A stretch of DNA of 64,000 bases from Alteromonas sp. KUL49. GTDB lineage: Bacteria > Pseudomonadota > Gammaproteobacteria > Enterobacterales > Alteromonadaceae. Shown here piece after piece: positions 46,059 to 57,117 of the stretch. The stretch is from the NCBI RefSeq assembly GCF_006538345.1, contig NZ_BJKL01000001.1:62001-126000 (forward strand), given 5' to 3'. The notes beneath the pieces are model-generated. The model was not told the DNA's origin. It saw only the letters and a list, made by a program, of their open reading frames with translations, and did no database searches. Every line of letters starts with the position of its first letter. The stretch's first letter is position 1. Both the position numbers and the translations under genes were made by a program.

Positions 46059-47554
46059 CGAATAAGGTTGTCTAACGCTCTGTAGCCCAGTGCTTCTGCT
46101 ATATGCACCTGATTTACTCGCGGCTCTTGTGCTATATCCGCGAGAGTTCTGGCAACTTTGAGTGTGCGGTGAAATACTCGCATCGACAGGTTGAGGTGTT
46201 TTGCTGCGGATTGCAAAAACGCCAGATCTTTGGGCGTAGGGTTACAAAAATGGGCAAGCTCATTGGGAGAAAGGTGGGCATTCACCTTGCCTTGGCGATC
46301 TAGTTGAATTTGTCGTGCGGTATTCACTTGTAGGCGGGCTGATTCGAAAGAGTCTTTTGACGATGTAGTACCATGACTCAGCTCAAACTCTTTAAGTTTA
46401 GGTACTTCTACTTGAATATCAATCCGGTCGAGGAATGGCCCTGATAACCGATTGAGATAGTTCAGTTGTTGCTGGGGGGACATTCTGTTGTCGTCAATAT
46501 CTCCCGTAGGGCTTGGGTTCATCGCTGCCACTAGTTGAAATTTCGCCGGATAGCACACGTGTGATGCAGCACGGGCGATATTCACATCACCGGTTTCTAA
46601 GGGTTCTCTAAGCACATCAAGGGCTTTACGACCAAACTCTGGAAGCTCATCTAAAAACAAGACGCCATTATGGGCTAGTGATATTTCTCCCGGCGTTGGG
46701 TGAGAGCCGCCTCCCGTCAGCGAAACCGCAGACGACGTGTGATGGGGAGAGCGAAATGGAGGCCTGAAAAAGCGATCGTGCTGGACCGGCAGACCTTTTA
46801 TGGAATGCAAGGACGCTACTTCGAGGGCGTCTTTTTCTGAAATATTGGGTAGCAACGAGAGCATACGACCTGCGAGTAAGCTTTTTCCTGTACCCGGTGG
46901 GCCTACCATCAATAGGTTATGTGCACCTGCCGCAGCAATAATCAACGCTCGTTTTGCTTGGTGCTGACCTATTATATCGTCCCATTGATGATGGTTTTCA
47001 TTCGCTGTGTTTTGCGGCATGGGGCGCCCGGGTTTGAGTGGCTGCTCACCCGACAGATGATGATAAATACTGGTGAGGTCAAAACAAGGAAGGCGCTTAG
47101 CGTTTGATACAATGCTAGCCTCTACATCATTTTGCCCCGGGAATACCAGTGCAGAATCTTGATGCGCTGCAGCCATAAGTACCGGAACAATACCCGTAAT
47201 AGGTCTAACTTCTCCGTTTAAACTCAATTCTCCAATGAAGCTGTGATTCTGCAGACAACTGTCATTGATGTAGCCTGCAGCCACCATGATGCCAACCGCT
47301 ATGGGCAAATCAAATCGCCCACCGTATTTGGGAATATCTGCAGGAGCGAGGTTGACAGTAATACGCTTTGCTGGAAATTCAAAACCACTATTTACCAGCG
47401 CACTTCTCACTCGTTCTCGCGCTTCTTTAACACTGGTTTCGGCCATTCCAACCAGCTGAAACCCGGGAAGACCATTCGCTAAATGCACTTCTACCAGAAT
47501 TTCAGAAGCCGTTACTCCCTGCCCTGCAAAGGTTTTGATCACGGCAGTGCCCAT
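46040..47554 (-). CDS. comM: ComM/YifB-family AAA+ (Mg-chelatase-like) ATPase
   Basis: 504 residues. An N-terminal Lon-like domain (ILVEVHLANGLPGFQLVG) is followed by the AAA+ core with Walker A GPPGTGKS, Walker B GVLFLDELPEF and the C-terminal YifB domain. ComM is a hexameric helicase that promotes branch migration in natural transformation. Strong GAGGAG before the ATG. It is often near ilv genes in gammaproteobacteria. Confidence 0.93.
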   Translation of the reverse strand: MGTAVIKTFAGQGVTASEILVEVHLANGLPGFQLVGMAETSVKEARERVRSALVNSGFEFPAKRITVNLAPADIPKYGGRFDLPIAVGIMVAAGYINDSCLQNHSFIGELSLNGEVRPITGIVPVLMAAAHQDSALVFPGQNDVEASIVSNAKRLPCFDLTSIYHHLSGEQPLKPGRPMPQNTANENHHQWDDIIGQHQAKRALIIAAAGAHNLLMVGPPGTGKSLLAGRMLSLLPNISEKDALEVASLHSIKGLPVQHDRFFRPPFRSPHHTSSAVSLTGGGSHPTPGEISLAHNGVLFLDELPEFGRKALDVLREPLETGDVNIARAASHVCYPAKFQLVAAMNPSPTGDIDDNRMSPQQQLNYLNRLSGPFLDRIDIQVEVPKLKEFELSHGTTSSKDSFESARLQVNTARQIQLDRQGKVNAHLSPNELAHFCNPTPKDLAFLQSAAKHLNLSMRVFHRTLKVARTLADIAQEPRVNQVHIAEALGYRALDNLIRQLTAS

Positions 47555-48078
47555 GATGCGCTCCTCAAATAAAAAAGGACTCTACGGCAGGGAGGAATTG
47601 ACCACTACTGAACCAATTAATAGTTTTTTAGATGACGCAATTGAGAGGTAAATCACTTGATTGTGCAGATGGTTTTGTGCTATTTCTTTGCGCAAGAGTA
47701 CTGACAGCAGGCCAACTGTTAGTTAAGCAGCCTTCGTGTTGCAACGCTCATTATCGAACTTCATTACATTTTATAGCAGTAAATCAATGGATTACGTGCT
47801 GCTTGTCATTTTTAGAACTGCATTGAAGCAGTTGCCTATTCTTTCTATGCCGATGGTGATAGCACAGTGCTGAACAATTTCAGCGAGAAAACTGTTGTCA
47901 CAAAATGCGCTTTTGATGCTTGGCCAGAAAAAATTTAGCTGTAAATTTTTATGTCCGTTTTGACTATCAGTCACGCGCGATAGTTGGGCGCTTGCTGGCT
48001 GTCATGTATCATTTGTCACGGTATTAATATTCCGCTACGGCGGCTTGGGGTTTTCACCCACAATTGGAAGGATTTTAC
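47555..48078. other. Intergenic region upstream of ilvE
   Basis: About 520 bases without a convincing gene. No ilv leader peptide with runs of Ile/Val/Leu codons, and no attenuator hairpin with a T run, were seen, so E. coli-style attenuation is not supported. The promoter for ilvE presumably lies in the right half. Confidence 0.45.
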
Positions 48079-49011
48079 ATGGCTAAGCAACCTGCTGATT
48101 ACATTTGGTTTAACGGCGAAATAAAACCGTGGAAAGAAGCAACTGTTCACGTAATGACACATGCGATTCACTATGGTTCATCTGTGTTTGAGGGCGTTCG
48201 TGCATACAACACCCCAGACAAAGGCACCTGCGTATTTCGTTTGAATGATCACAACCGCCGTTTATTTGATTCAGCGAAAATCTATCGCATGACGATTCCT
48301 TACACGCTGGAAGAAATCAATCAAGCGACCCTAGATATCATCGCAAAAAATGATCTGAAATCAGCTTATATTCGCCCTATCGCTTACTACGGCGATATCG
48401 GTATGGGTCTAGCCGTACCTTTTGGCACAGAAGCGGAAGTGACTATTGCCGCCTTTGAATGGGGCGCTTACTTAGGTGAAGAAGCCCTTAAAAACGGTGT
48501 GGATGCCGGTATTTCTTCTTGGAACCGCTTAGCTGCTAACACTATGCCAACTGGCGCTAAAGCAGGTGGTAACTACCTGTCTTCTCAGCTTATCTCTATG
48601 GAAGCACGTCGCCATGGTTACGGTGAAGGTATTGCTTTAGACACTAACGGCTTTATCAGTGAAGGTGCTGGCGAAAACATCTTTGTTATTCGCGACGGTG
48701 TAGTAAGTACAACGCCAAAAACGGCGGCAATTCTACCTGGCATCACTCGTGATACGTGTATCACTTTACTGAAAGAGTTGGGTTATGAGATTCGCGAAGA
48801 AAACATTCCTCGTGAAGCTATGTACCTAGCCGACGAAATCTTTATGTGTGGTACGGCTGCTGAAGTTACACCAGTGCGCAGCGTAGATGGCATCGAAGTT
48901 GGCGCAGGTGGCCGTGGCCCAATCACTAAAGAAGTACAAGATATGTTCTTCGGTCTTTTCAACGGTACCACCGAAGATAAATGGAACTGGTTAACACCGG
49001 TTTATAAGTAA
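48079..49011 (+). CDS. ilvE: Branched-chain amino-acid aminotransferase
   Basis: 310 residues from the ATG at 48079, behind GGAAGGA; the start at 48064 is unlikely. Class IV PLP aminotransferase: YIWFNGEIKPW, HYGSSVFEGVRAY, and the PLP lysine region ANTMPTGAKAGGNY. It makes Ile, Val and Leu from their keto acids. First of ilvE-ilvD-ilvA. Confidence 0.95.
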   Translation: MAKQPADYIWFNGEIKPWKEATVHVMTHAIHYGSSVFEGVRAYNTPDKGTCVFRLNDHNRRLFDSAKIYRMTIPYTLEEINQATLDIIAKNDLKSAYIRPIAYYGDIGMGLAVPFGTEAEVTIAAFEWGAYLGEEALKNGVDAGISSWNRLAANTMPTGAKAGGNYLSSQLISMEARRHGYGEGIALDTNGFISEGAGENIFVIRDGVVSTTPKTAAILPGITRDTCITLLKELGYEIREENIPREAMYLADEIFMCGTAAEVTPVRSVDGIEVGAGGRGPITKEVQDMFFGLFNGTTEDKWNWLTPVYK

Positions 49012-49044
49012 AAATTCCATTGTTGTACGCGTTGCAACAATTTT

Positions 49045-49148
49045 GGGGTAAGGAAACATTAGAATGAGAGCGTCGCTGGCATGGATGCCAGCGCCGAGAC
49101 TACAAGGAAGTATTCACGGCGTTTCTCATACTGATTTTCCTTCACCCC
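49045..49148. repeat. Intergenic hairpin element, copy 2 (between ilvE and ilvD)
   Basis: Left arm 49045-49069 and right arm 49124-49148 are imperfect reverse complements (GGGGT.AAGGAAA against TTTTCCTTCACCCC). The core has GGCATGGATGCC (49078-49089), here extended to a 9-bp stem CGCTGGCAT/ATGCCAGCG, and ACGGCGT (49116-49122), again 38 bases apart. Arms share no sequence with copy 1, but both copies fold alike. It sits inside the ilv transcription unit and may affect ilvD expression. Confidence 0.75.
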
Positions 49149-49202
49149 AGCAATGCAGATGCATGGTATTCAGCAATTTTATTTAAGAAACGGGAAGGAT
49201 TT

Positions 49203-51053
49203 ATGCCCAAGTTACGTTCTGCAACGACGACTCAAGGTCGCAATATGGCTGGCGCTCGCGCATTGTGGCGTGCAACAGGAATGAAAGATTCGGATTTTGG
49301 TAAGCCTATTATTGCCATTGCCAACTCATTCACGCAGTTTGTACCCGGGCACGTTCACCTCAAAGACCTCGGTCAATTGGTGGCTCGCAGCGTAGAAGCA
49401 GCAGGTGGTGTGGCAAAAGAGTTCAATACCATTGCGGTAGATGACGGTATTGCTATGGGCCACAGCGGTATGTTGTACAGCTTGCCTTCCCGTGAAATTA
49501 TTGCTGACGCAGTTGAGTACATGGTGAACGCCCACTGCGCCGACGCTATTGTATGTATTTCTAACTGCGACAAAATTACTCCGGGAATGTTAATGGCATC
49601 GATGCGCCTTAATGTGCCGGTTATCTTTGTATCTGGTGGCCCCATGGAAGCGGGTAAAACTAAGTTATCTGATCAGCTTATTAAGCTTGATTTGGTTGAT
49701 GCTATGGTTGCCGCTGCTGACGACAAAGTATCAGATGCCGACTCTGAAGAAATCGAACGCTCAGCTTGCCCTACTTGTGGTTCCTGCTCAGGTATGTTCA
49801 CCGCTAACTCAATGAACTGTCTTACCGAAGCCCTTGGACTCTCCCTACCGGGTAACGGCTCCATGCTAGCAACTCACGCAGACCGTGAGGGCTTGTTTAA
49901 AAAAGCAGGTTCACAAATTGTTGAGCTGTGTAAACGTTACTACGGTGACAATGACGAAAGCGTACTGCCACGTAATATTGCTAACTTCAATGCGTTTGAA
50001 AACGCCATGAGCCTAGATATTGCCATGGGTGGTTCAACTAACACTATCCTTCACTTGCTCGCTGCGGCAATGGAAGGCGAAGTACCTTTCACTATGGCAG
50101 ATATAGATCGCCTTTCTCGTAAAGTACCTCACTTGTGTAAAGTCGCACCATCTACACAAAAGTACCATATGGAAGACGTACACCGCGCAGGTGGTGTATT
50201 GGGTATTCTAAACGAACTTAATAAAGCGGGTTTGCTTCACGGTGACTCAAAGCATGTATTGGGCAAGTCTATGGCTGAAGTCATCGCCGACTGGGATATC
50301 ACTAACCCAGAAAATACCGATGCAATTACCTTTTATCGTGCGGGTCCTGCAGGAATTCGCACAACGCAAGCGTTCAGTCAAAGTTGTCGTTGGGACGATG
50401 CTGACAGCGATCGCGAAAACGGTTGTATCAGAACCGTTGAAAATGCCTACAGTCAAGAAGGTGGCCTAGCCGTATTGTTTGGTAACCTTGCCGAGGATGG
50501 TTGTATTGTTAAAACCGCCGGTGTTGACGAGTCTATTCTAAAATTCAACGGTACTGCGCGTATTTATGAAAGCCAAGATGACGCCGTTGCAGGCATTCTT
50601 GGTGATGAAGTGAAAGCGGGCGATGTCGTATTTATTCGCTACGAAGGACCTCGTGGTGGGCCGGGTATGCAAGAAATGCTTTACCCAACGTCATACTTGA
50701 AATCAAAAGGCTTAGGTAAGTCTTGTGCTCTAGTTACCGACGGTCGTTTTTCCGGTGGTACCAGTGGTTTGTCTATTGGTCACTGTTCGCCAGAAGCCGC
50801 AAGTGGCGGTGGTATTGGTTTGGTTGAAGATGGCGATAAGATTGAGATCGACATTCCTAACCGCAGTATCAACATTGTCATTAGTGACGAAGAACTGGCC
50901 GCACGTCGTGATGCCATGAATAAGAGCGATAAACCATGGCGCCCGAAATATCGCGTGCGCGAAGTTTCAACATCACTGAAAACCTTTGCAGCATTAGCGA
51001 CAAGTGCTGATAAAGGCGCAGTGCGAGATGTATCCAAACTGGAAAATTTATGA
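49203..51053 (+). CDS. ilvD: Dihydroxy-acid dehydratase
   Basis: 616 residues, identical in length to E. coli IlvD. Fe-S cluster cysteines appear in [10 protein letters not shown] and [19 protein letters not shown]. It dehydrates dihydroxyvalerates in Ile/Val synthesis. Its end overlaps ilvA by 4 bases (ATGA). An ATG start with GGGAAGGA upstream. Confidence 0.97.
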   Translation: MPKLRSATTTQGRNMAGARALWRATGMKDSDFGKPIIAIANSFTQFVPGHVHLKDLGQLVARSVEAAGGVAKEFNTIAVDDGIAMGHSGMLYSLPSREIIADAVEYMVNAHCADAIVCISNCDKITPGMLMASMRLNVPVIFVSGGPMEAGKTKLSDQLIKLDLVDAMVAAADDKVSDADSEEIERSACPTCGSCSGMFTANSMNCLTEALGLSLPGNGSMLATHADREGLFKKAGSQIVELCKRYYGDNDESVLPRNIANFNAFENAMSLDIAMGGSTNTILHLLAAAMEGEVPFTMADIDRLSRKVPHLCKVAPSTQKYHMEDVHRAGGVLGILNELNKAGLLHGDSKHVLGKSMAEVIADWDITNPENTDAITFYRAGPAGIRTTQAFSQSCRWDDADSDRENGCIRTVENAYSQEGGLAVLFGNLAEDGCIVKTAGVDESILKFNGTARIYESQDDAVAGILGDEVKAGDVVFIRYEGPRGGPGMQEMLYPTSYLKSKGLGKSCALVTDGRFSGGTSGLSIGHCSPEAASGGGIGLVEDGDKIEIDIPNRSINIVISDEELAARRDAMNKSDKPWRPKYRVREVSTSLKTFAALATSADKGAVRDVSKLENL

Positions 51054-52588
51054 GTGTCAGCGACCACGACTATCTAAAAAAAGTCTTACTGGCACCCGTA
51101 TACGACGTAGCAGTTAATAGTGATTTAGCGTACCTATCTCGTTTTTCAGCCGAGATAGGCAATGACGTTTTCTTAAAGCGAGAAGACCAACAACCGGTTA
51201 AGTCGTTCAAGTTACGTGGTGCATACACTCGAATGAGTGCGCTCAGTGATGAGCAAAAAGCGGCGGGTGTCATTGGTGCATCGGCGGGTAATCATGCCCA
51301 AGGCTTAGCTTATGGTGCGCGAAAGCAAGGTATTCAGGCGACTATCGTCATGCCCGAAACTACGCCCGATATTAAGGTAGACGCTGTGCGCCGTTTTGGT
51401 GGCGACAACGTGAATGTTGTCTTGCATGGCACTAGTTTTGACCAAGCCAGCGATCACGCCAAAGCCTTAGGTGCAGAGCATGGCTTAACCTTTGTACCAC
51501 CCTTTGACGACCCGGATGTGATTGCCGGTCAGGGCACCATTGCTAAAGAGCTTTTAGAGCAAAACCCTAACCTCGATATCCTGTTCGTTGCGATAGGCGG
51601 CGGTGGCTTAATGGCGGGTATTGCCGTTTATCTCAAACAGCTAAAGCCAAGCATTAAAATTGTTGGTGTAGAGTCCAGCGAGTCTGCCTGTTTTGAGGCG
51701 GCAGTGGCAGCAGGTAAGCCTGTACCTCTGGATACTGTTGGTATATTTGCTGACGGTGTTGCTGTAAAAATTATGGGCGAAGAAACCTTTAGACTCTGCA
51801 AGCGCTTTGTTGATGAGACTATGACAGTCACCAACGATGAAGTGTGCGCAGCCATCAAAGATATCTTTGACGACACTCGCGTTATTGCTGAACCTGCTGG
51901 TGCCCTATCAGTGGCAGCTATTCGCAAATATGCGAAGCAGCATAACTTAGAGGGTAAAAAGCTGGGGGGAATTTTGTGTGGAGCGAATATCAACTTCCAC
52001 ACCCTGCGATATGTGTCTGAACGTTGCGAGCTAGGCGAGCAAAAAGAGGCGGTTTTCGCGGTTAAAATTCCTGAGCGCAAAGGTGCATTTAAACAGTTTT
52101 GCGAGTGTGTTGGAGCGAAGGCCATCACAGAGTTTAACTATCGCTATGCCAACGACCAAGAAGCACACATTTTTGTGGGCGTTAAGCTCAAAGGTGGTAA
52201 GCAAGAGCTAGCCGAGCTTCAGCAAAGTTTGATTGAGAAAGACTACGGTTGTTTTGACCTCTCAGACAACGAACTTGCTAAGCTTCACGTTCGTCATATG
52301 GTAGGAGGGAGACCGCCGTCCATACTTAACGAACACGTCTTTAGCTTTACCTTTCCCGAGCGTCCGGGGGCATTGCTCAATTTCCTCAATACGCTAGGTG
52401 AGCGATTTAACATCACCTTATTCCATTATCGCAATCACGGTGCTGCCGATGGTTTGGTGTTGGCGGGCTTTGATATCAACCCTTCCCAACGCGATGCTTT
52501 CAACACCTATGTCGCCGAATTAGGTTATGACGCAGAAGAAGTAACAGATAACCCTGCGTATCAGTTCTTTTTGTCTCATACGAATTAG
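51050..52588 (+). CDS. ilvA: Threonine deaminase, biosynthetic
   Basis: 512 residues, the long allosteric form. The PLP lysine is in [12 protein letters not shown], and two C-terminal ACT-like domains (from about residue 330; [15 protein letters not shown] and [15 protein letters not shown]) mediate isoleucine feedback. It makes 2-oxobutanoate, committing threonine to Ile. Translationally coupled to ilvD and followed by a strong terminator. Confidence 0.96.
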   Translation: MSVSDHDYLKKVLLAPVYDVAVNSDLAYLSRFSAEIGNDVFLKREDQQPVKSFKLRGAYTRMSALSDEQKAAGVIGASAGNHAQGLAYGARKQGIQATIVMPETTPDIKVDAVRRFGGDNVNVVLHGTSFDQASDHAKALGAEHGLTFVPPFDDPDVIAGQGTIAKELLEQNPNLDILFVAIGGGGLMAGIAVYLKQLKPSIKIVGVESSESACFEAAVAAGKPVPLDTVGIFADGVAVKIMGEETFRLCKRFVDETMTVTNDEVCAAIKDIFDDTRVIAEPAGALSVAAIRKYAKQHNLEGKKLGGILCGANINFHTLRYVSERCELGEQKEAVFAVKIPERKGAFKQFCECVGAKAITEFNYRYANDQEAHIFVGVKLKGGKQELAELQQSLIEKDYGCFDLSDNELAKLHVRHMVGGRPPSILNEHVFSFTFPERPGALLNFLNTLGERFNITLFHYRNHGAADGLVLAGFDINPSQRDAFNTYVAELGYDAEEVTDNPAYQFFLSHTN

Positions 52589-52666
52589 TAAGCCAGTTCT
52601 AGCTTCGCATCGCTTCACATTGAACATTGTTTACTGTGGGGCGATCTGAAGCGCCCTAATAAAAAC

Positions 52667-52692
52667 GCCCGAACGATGTCGGGCATTTTTTA
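52667..52692 (+). terminator. Intrinsic terminator of the ilvEDA operon
   Basis: GCCCGA (52667-52672), loop ACGATG, TCGGGC (52679-52684), then ATTTTTT. An upstream A run also allows leftward use for the convergent plsB. Confidence 0.85.
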
Positions 52693-52711
52693 TTGGAAGA
52701 CTAGTTTTAGG

Positions 52712-55165
52712 CTAGTGCTCGTGGCTAAGCACTACATTCTCTAAATGCTGGGTCATTTCAGGCCACACGAGTGCCATAACGTCTTCTCTAAGGGCTTCAC
52801 ATTCCTCAGAGTATTTCATGCTGCCGTCTTCTGCCGTGTCGATCCAATGGTTCTCTTTGAGTGCCGTGATAAAACTAGACAATACGTTCTTGTCATAAAA
52901 CTCTGGCGAACTTAAACCATATAAGGCTGATAAACGCTCAGCCACTTTACGGCTGGCTTTTTCCAGCTTGCTGCGGCTAATGACTTTTTCTCTGTCTAAC
53001 ATGGTTAATACCACGGCATAGCGCTGGAAAGTTTCCTGCATACAGCGGCTTAATAACCATGCAGAGTGGAACTGCTTACTCTGAGTTTGTGGTGGATACA
53101 CGTTGCCATCCAGAGTTCTCAACAGACCTTTATCAAGCATCGCAGTAATTAGCTTGTCGGTATATGCCAAGGCTTCGTCTTGCGTCATGTACAAGAAAAG
53201 CTCTCGCTGTAGCAATGGATAAAGCGCGGCCACAAGGCGAAGTAAGGCGTCTTTAGTTGTCCCTTTATTGGCAAATACCGAGGCCATCACCAATCCCGGA
53301 AGGGCGAATAAGTGCAATATATTATTGCGATAGTAGGTGAGATAAACCGCTGATTTTGGTTGAGGGCTAATGAGTTTACCAAAGTCGTCTTCTTGCACAT
53401 CAAAGCGATTAAGCTGAAGGGTTTGGTCAAGCAAAGTACGCGCGCTCACGTCAGGAATAGTGGCGTCTGCACTGTAGGGCACTTCATTGAACAGGTGCAT
53501 AAAGTCTTGCAGTGCTTGCTCTAATTCACGCTCACTCATGGTTTGAGTTTTAGAAGACAACAAGCAAAGCGACGTCAACGCCATGCCATTGAGGGCAGCC
53601 GCTGTATTAATGTTTGTCATCACATTATTGGCAAGCTCGTTTACTGCGGGTGTTAACCATGTAGGCTTTTTGTCTGCGTCGTCTTCGCGACAGTCACGCC
53701 AGTCGGGTACTTTATTTTCCAAGAACTGGTTGAGTTGAATGGGCTCACCAAAGTTCACGTAACCATGACCGTAATTTTTGAGTTTTTTGATCGCTGAGAA
53801 TATCTGCCAGTTAGACTCTTTTTGCTTTTTCGAGCCTTTCAATTCGTTGAGGTAGCTTTTCACTTCCATGACGTTTTCATAGCCGATATAGACCGGAACA
53901 ATACTCACTGGGCGATTAACTCCTTTCACCATGGCTTGAATTGTCATGGCAAGCATGCCGGTTTTGGGAGGAATCAACCTACCTGTTCGGCTTCGACCAC
54001 CTTCTGGATAATATTTTACTGAATACCCTTTGTTGAAAAGCAGCTCGAGGTACTCTCTGAAAACAGCGGTATAGAGTTTGTTGCCAGCAAAGCTGCGGCG
54101 TAAAAAGAATGCACCCGCTCGACGGAATATCTTCCCAAAGGGCCAAAAGTTAAGGTTAATACCCGCGGCAATGTGCGGTGTTACCATACCTTCGTGGTAA
54201 ATAACGTAGGTCAGTAGCAAATAATCCATGTGACTACGATGACACGGCACGTAAACAATTTCGTGACCGTTCGCTGCTAATTCCCGAATGCGATCGGCAT
54301 GACCAACACTAATACCGTTATAAATTTTATTCCAAATTCGACCGAGTACCCGATCACCTACGCGAATGAGCCCTTCGCGATAATCACCAGCAATTTCTGT
54401 AATGTAACCTTGCGCTCGCTGTTTGGCTTCTTCGTGAGATATTTTCTTATTTTTAGATTCGTCACTAATGGCTTTTCGAACAGAGTCAGAACCCAGCAAG
54501 CTATTGTTGAGTTCTTGGCGCTCAAGTAATGTTGGCCCTGTCATACCCTTGCGCTTACGTTGAAAGTGAGTACTTGCCACACGCACAAGTTTGTGGGCAA
54601 TGCGTTGATCGCTGCCGTGTTGATTGGCCATCACACGAGCTGAAACGGCTTTGCTGTAGTTGATAAAATTGTCTCGGCCTAAAAACAGCACGATGAACAG
54701 TTTACGCAACCAGCTTGGAGTCGCATTGTCAGTAATCAAATCACTAAGACCAGGGTTACCCGTGCTAGGTGCACGACCCCACGTAATAAATACAGGAACA
54801 ACCTGTAAATCTAAATCTAAATTATCCCGATGAAGATGGAACAGATCGGTAAAAACTTCTTCGATGCCAGTATCTTTAGCTTTAGAACGCATTAAAGGCT
54901 TTGAATTGCGCAAAAATAACGTTGATGGATATTCTCTGCCCGCAAGTGTTAGCGGTTCAGTGGGGCTTGGGAGACCAAGCGACTGGGTAGACATTCTCAA
55001 CGCCAACTGGTCGGTAATTGAGTTCGTCATTAATAAGTAAACGATGGGTTTGGTTCTATCGATTCCTAGCTCTGATTCTACATTTACTGGAATACTATGA
55101 GCTTTAACAAGCCATTTAACCGGATATTGGAAAACCGATACCAATGCTTTTCGCATCCACGTCAT
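52712..55165 (-). CDS. plsB: Glycerol-3-phosphate 1-O-acyltransferase
   Basis: 817 residues (E. coli PlsB has 807). The HX4D catalytic motif is H309-RSHM-D314 (PCHRSHMDYLL), with GAFFLRRSF and YYPEGGRSRTGR blocks following at standard distances. It makes lysophosphatidic acid at the inner membrane, the first step of phospholipid synthesis. Start is the first ATG, with AGGAT upstream; a second ATG is three codons later. It lies near lexA, as in enteric bacteria (plsB-dgkA-lexA region), though dgkA is absent here. Confidence 0.95.
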   Translation of the reverse strand: MTWMRKALVSVFQYPVKWLVKAHSIPVNVESELGIDRTKPIVYLLMTNSITDQLALRMSTQSLGLPSPTEPLTLAGREYPSTLFLRNSKPLMRSKAKDTGIEEVFTDLFHLHRDNLDLDLQVVPVFITWGRAPSTGNPGLSDLITDNATPSWLRKLFIVLFLGRDNFINYSKAVSARVMANQHGSDQRIAHKLVRVASTHFQRKRKGMTGPTLLERQELNNSLLGSDSVRKAISDESKNKKISHEEAKQRAQGYITEIAGDYREGLIRVGDRVLGRIWNKIYNGISVGHADRIRELAANGHEIVYVPCHRSHMDYLLLTYVIYHEGMVTPHIAAGINLNFWPFGKIFRRAGAFFLRRSFAGNKLYTAVFREYLELLFNKGYSVKYYPEGGRSRTGRLIPPKTGMLAMTIQAMVKGVNRPVSIVPVYIGYENVMEVKSYLNELKGSKKQKESNWQIFSAIKKLKNYGHGYVNFGEPIQLNQFLENKVPDWRDCREDDADKKPTWLTPAVNELANNVMTNINTAAALNGMALTSLCLLSSKTQTMSERELEQALQDFMHLFNEVPYSADATIPDVSARTLLDQTLQLNRFDVQEDDFGKLISPQPKSAVYLTYYRNNILHLFALPGLVMASVFANKGTTKDALLRLVAALYPLLQRELFLYMTQDEALAYTDKLITAMLDKGLLRTLDGNVYPPQTQSKQFHSAWLLSRCMQETFQRYAVVLTMLDREKVISRSKLEKASRKVAERLSALYGLSSPEFYDKNVLSSFITALKENHWIDTAEDGSMKYSEECEALREDVMALVWPEMTQHLENVVLSHEH

Positions 55166-55371
55166 GAATTGTGTGATCCTATGAAAAAGTTACGCGCGAA
55201 GTGTACCACAGATAACCCGTGTTTATTATGTCACATGGGTGTCAGATACAATGATTGTAGCTGCTTACGTGAGCTTCAATAGTCGAACTAGCTTTTTGAC
55301 AAATATTCTCGCAGGAAATTCAACATGACCACATACGAAAAACTAAATGTAACGACAAAATACTGCAGTGA

Positions 55372-55749
55372 TTAGAATTGCTCTAACCAACGTAGTGCCG
55401 TTTGATAGTCTGAGAAAAATTCTGTGGGAACAGAGTGCAGGGAAGAAAGCCTCTGTTCCATTACCCCTTTTAGCACTGCGCTATTATATACAAATGCTTT
55501 GGCAATCAAGGGTTGTGTCGCCATCCAAGTATTAAACTGGTCAAGGGTTTCAAAGGCGTCTGGAGTACCGCCTTCCACTAAGGTGTTGTCGACCAGCATC
55601 GCAAAAGCTTCACCCTCAAGAGAGTCAAGCGCTTGAATGACTTTTTGTTTGTACTGCTCTATGCCGGTTTTGTTAAACGCACCACTCATCTTCGAAACAA
55701 TAATATTGTTGTTGAGGAATACTTCTGAGTGACCATGATTTAGAGGCAT
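55372..55749 (-). CDS. Small STAS/SpoIIAA-like protein (relative of 10932-11336)
   Basis: 125 residues, soluble. Pattern: NNIIVSKMSGAFN, FAMLVDNTLVEGGTPDAFET, a central amphipathic helix and a terminal FFSDYQTALRWLEQF. It shares the GTPD and FF....A..WL landmarks with the protein at 10932-11336, so both belong to one uncharacterised family. It sits alone between plsB and lexA. No catalytic motif is visible. Confidence 0.65.
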   Translation of the reverse strand: MPLNHGHSEVFLNNNIIVSKMSGAFNKTGIEQYKQKVIQALDSLEGEAFAMLVDNTLVEGGTPDAFETLDQFNTWMATQPLIAKAFVYNSAVLKGVMEQRLSSLHSVPTEFFSDYQTALRWLEQF

Positions 55750-55897
55750 AGATTACAACGCTTATACTCTCGTGAATTCACGTTAATTAATACACCCAAA
55801 ACGAGTGCATTTAAAGTGTTTCACGCGCAAGTTAGACTATTTACTCATACGTAATCTAGGTTTATCGGATTAATCATTGCTTGCCATTTAATCATGG

Positions 55898-55913
55898 GTG
55901 TATATACTTACAG
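55898..55913. promoter_or_regulatory. SOS (LexA) box 1
   Basis: GTGTATATACTTACAG has the CTGT-N8-ACAG layout with one mismatch at the first base. It lies 27 bases upstream of the lexA ATG. Confidence 0.7.
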
Positions 55914-55916
55914 GAA

Positions 55917-55932
55917 CTGTATAGAAAAACAG
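55917..55932. promoter_or_regulatory. SOS (LexA) box 2
   Basis: CTGTATAGAAAAACAG is a perfect CTGT-N8-ACAG site starting 19 bases after box 1 and ending 8 bases before the lexA ATG. Two tandem boxes give lexA autoregulation, as in E. coli. Confidence 0.9.
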
Positions 55933-55939
55933 GTCTTTT

Positions 55940-56566
55940 ATGCGCCCACTTACTGCACGACAAACCGAAGTACTCGAACTCATTAAATCCACGATGCAAG
56001 AGACGGGTATGCCGCCTACACGGGCAGAAATAGCGCGTCAATTAGGCTTTCGTTCTGCGAATGCTGCAGAAGAGCATTTGAAAGCTTTAGCGAGAAAAGG
56101 CGTTATCGAAATCCTTCCTGGAACGTCACGAGGTATAAAGCTCAATGTACCTGTTGAAGATGTAGAATCAGAAGAAGAAGGTCTTCCACTTATTGGGCGT
56201 GTTGCCGCGGGCGAGCCAATTTTAGCTCAAGAACACGTTGAGACTCACTACAAGGTTGATCCTAACTTATTTCACCCTAGCGCTGATTTCTTACTTCGCG
56301 TTGACGGTATGAGTATGAAAGATATTGGAATTATGGACGGAGACTTACTTGCCGTTCATCGCACAACCGATGTACATAACGGGCAAGTAGTGGTTGCGCG
56401 TGTTGATGAGGACGTTACTGTCAAGCGTTTAGAAAAACGTGGTCGTGAAGTGTTACTCCACGCTGAAAACGAGGAATTTGCGCCAATTAAAGTCGATTTG
56501 GCTAATGAGCCATTTAATATCGAAGGTATCGCTGTTGGTGTCATTCGAAACGCTGATTGGATGTAG
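55940..56566 (+). CDS. lexA: LexA SOS repressor
   Basis: 208 residues. The N-terminal winged HTH ([20 protein letters not shown], then [12 protein letters not shown]) is followed by the S24 autoprotease: cleavage bond A90-G91 (RVAAGEP), nucleophile S125 (GMSMKD) and general base K162 (VTVKRL). It represses the DNA-damage regulon until RecA triggers self-cleavage. Preceded by two SOS boxes and followed by an intrinsic terminator. Confidence 0.97.
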   Translation: MRPLTARQTEVLELIKSTMQETGMPPTRAEIARQLGFRSANAAEEHLKALARKGVIEILPGTSRGIKLNVPVEDVESEEEGLPLIGRVAAGEPILAQEHVETHYKVDPNLFHPSADFLLRVDGMSMKDIGIMDGDLLAVHRTTDVHNGQVVVARVDEDVTVKRLEKRGREVLLHAENEEFAPIKVDLANEPFNIEGIAVGVIRNADWM

Positions 56567-56602
56567 CTAAGATCCTCATTAAACCAATTTAATTAAGAAA
56601 AG

Positions 56603-56622
56603 CGGCCGAAAGGCCGTTTTTT
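56603..56622 (+). terminator. Intrinsic terminator of lexA
   Basis: CGGCC, loop GAAA (a stable tetraloop), GGCCG, then TTTTTT. Confidence 0.9.
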
Positions 56623-56639
56623 GTTGATTTTTTATTCAC

Positions 56640-57117
56640 TTTTGACCCGCAAACGATCAACTAACCAAACTTTTTAGCATGCTTAGTTAGATGCGGAAAA
56701 ATCAATGAATGGTCTGACAAATTTAATGAGTTGGATCAGCTTCTTACTTGTCTAAACTTTGACATAACCACGCTTAGCTCCCATCTTCATCCTGATTTTA
56801 AAGCAGTTTTCGCGATTTTTTGCCAACTATCACCAGTTTGATTTGTACGCTATTGGTAACTGCAACTATTCGCCCGTAAATTTCTTCGAGAATTATACAT
56901 TTGGTTAAAAAACATACCAAATATGAAGTTTTTGAAATAAAAGACTAGACGTACGTTGTTTATTGAGCAATTCTTATACAGCATTTTACAAAATAATAAC
57001 AACGACTCAAATCTATATTTACATGCGGGCAGATCTGGGTCGAGTTCATGGAAACCACTTGGTGAGAACAACGCGCTACAACTTAGCGACATGGTTCCAC
57101 CATAATGGAGGTGCTGA
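56640..57117. other. Upstream region of the cytochrome oxidase operon
   Basis: About 480 AT-rich bases with no convincing gene on either strand. It must hold the promoter and leader of the cox operon. The ribosome-binding site ATGGAGGTG sits just before the coxB GTG. No Fnr-type dyad was confidently found. Confidence 0.45.

Noticed and set aside
47632..47826. 64-codon frame upstream of ilvE as an ilv leader peptide
   Set aside because: No runs of Ile, Val or Leu codons and no attenuator hairpin follow it.
55097..55282. 61-codon frame antisense to the plsB start
   Set aside because: Mostly overlaps plsB and has no ribosome-binding site or recognisable family.
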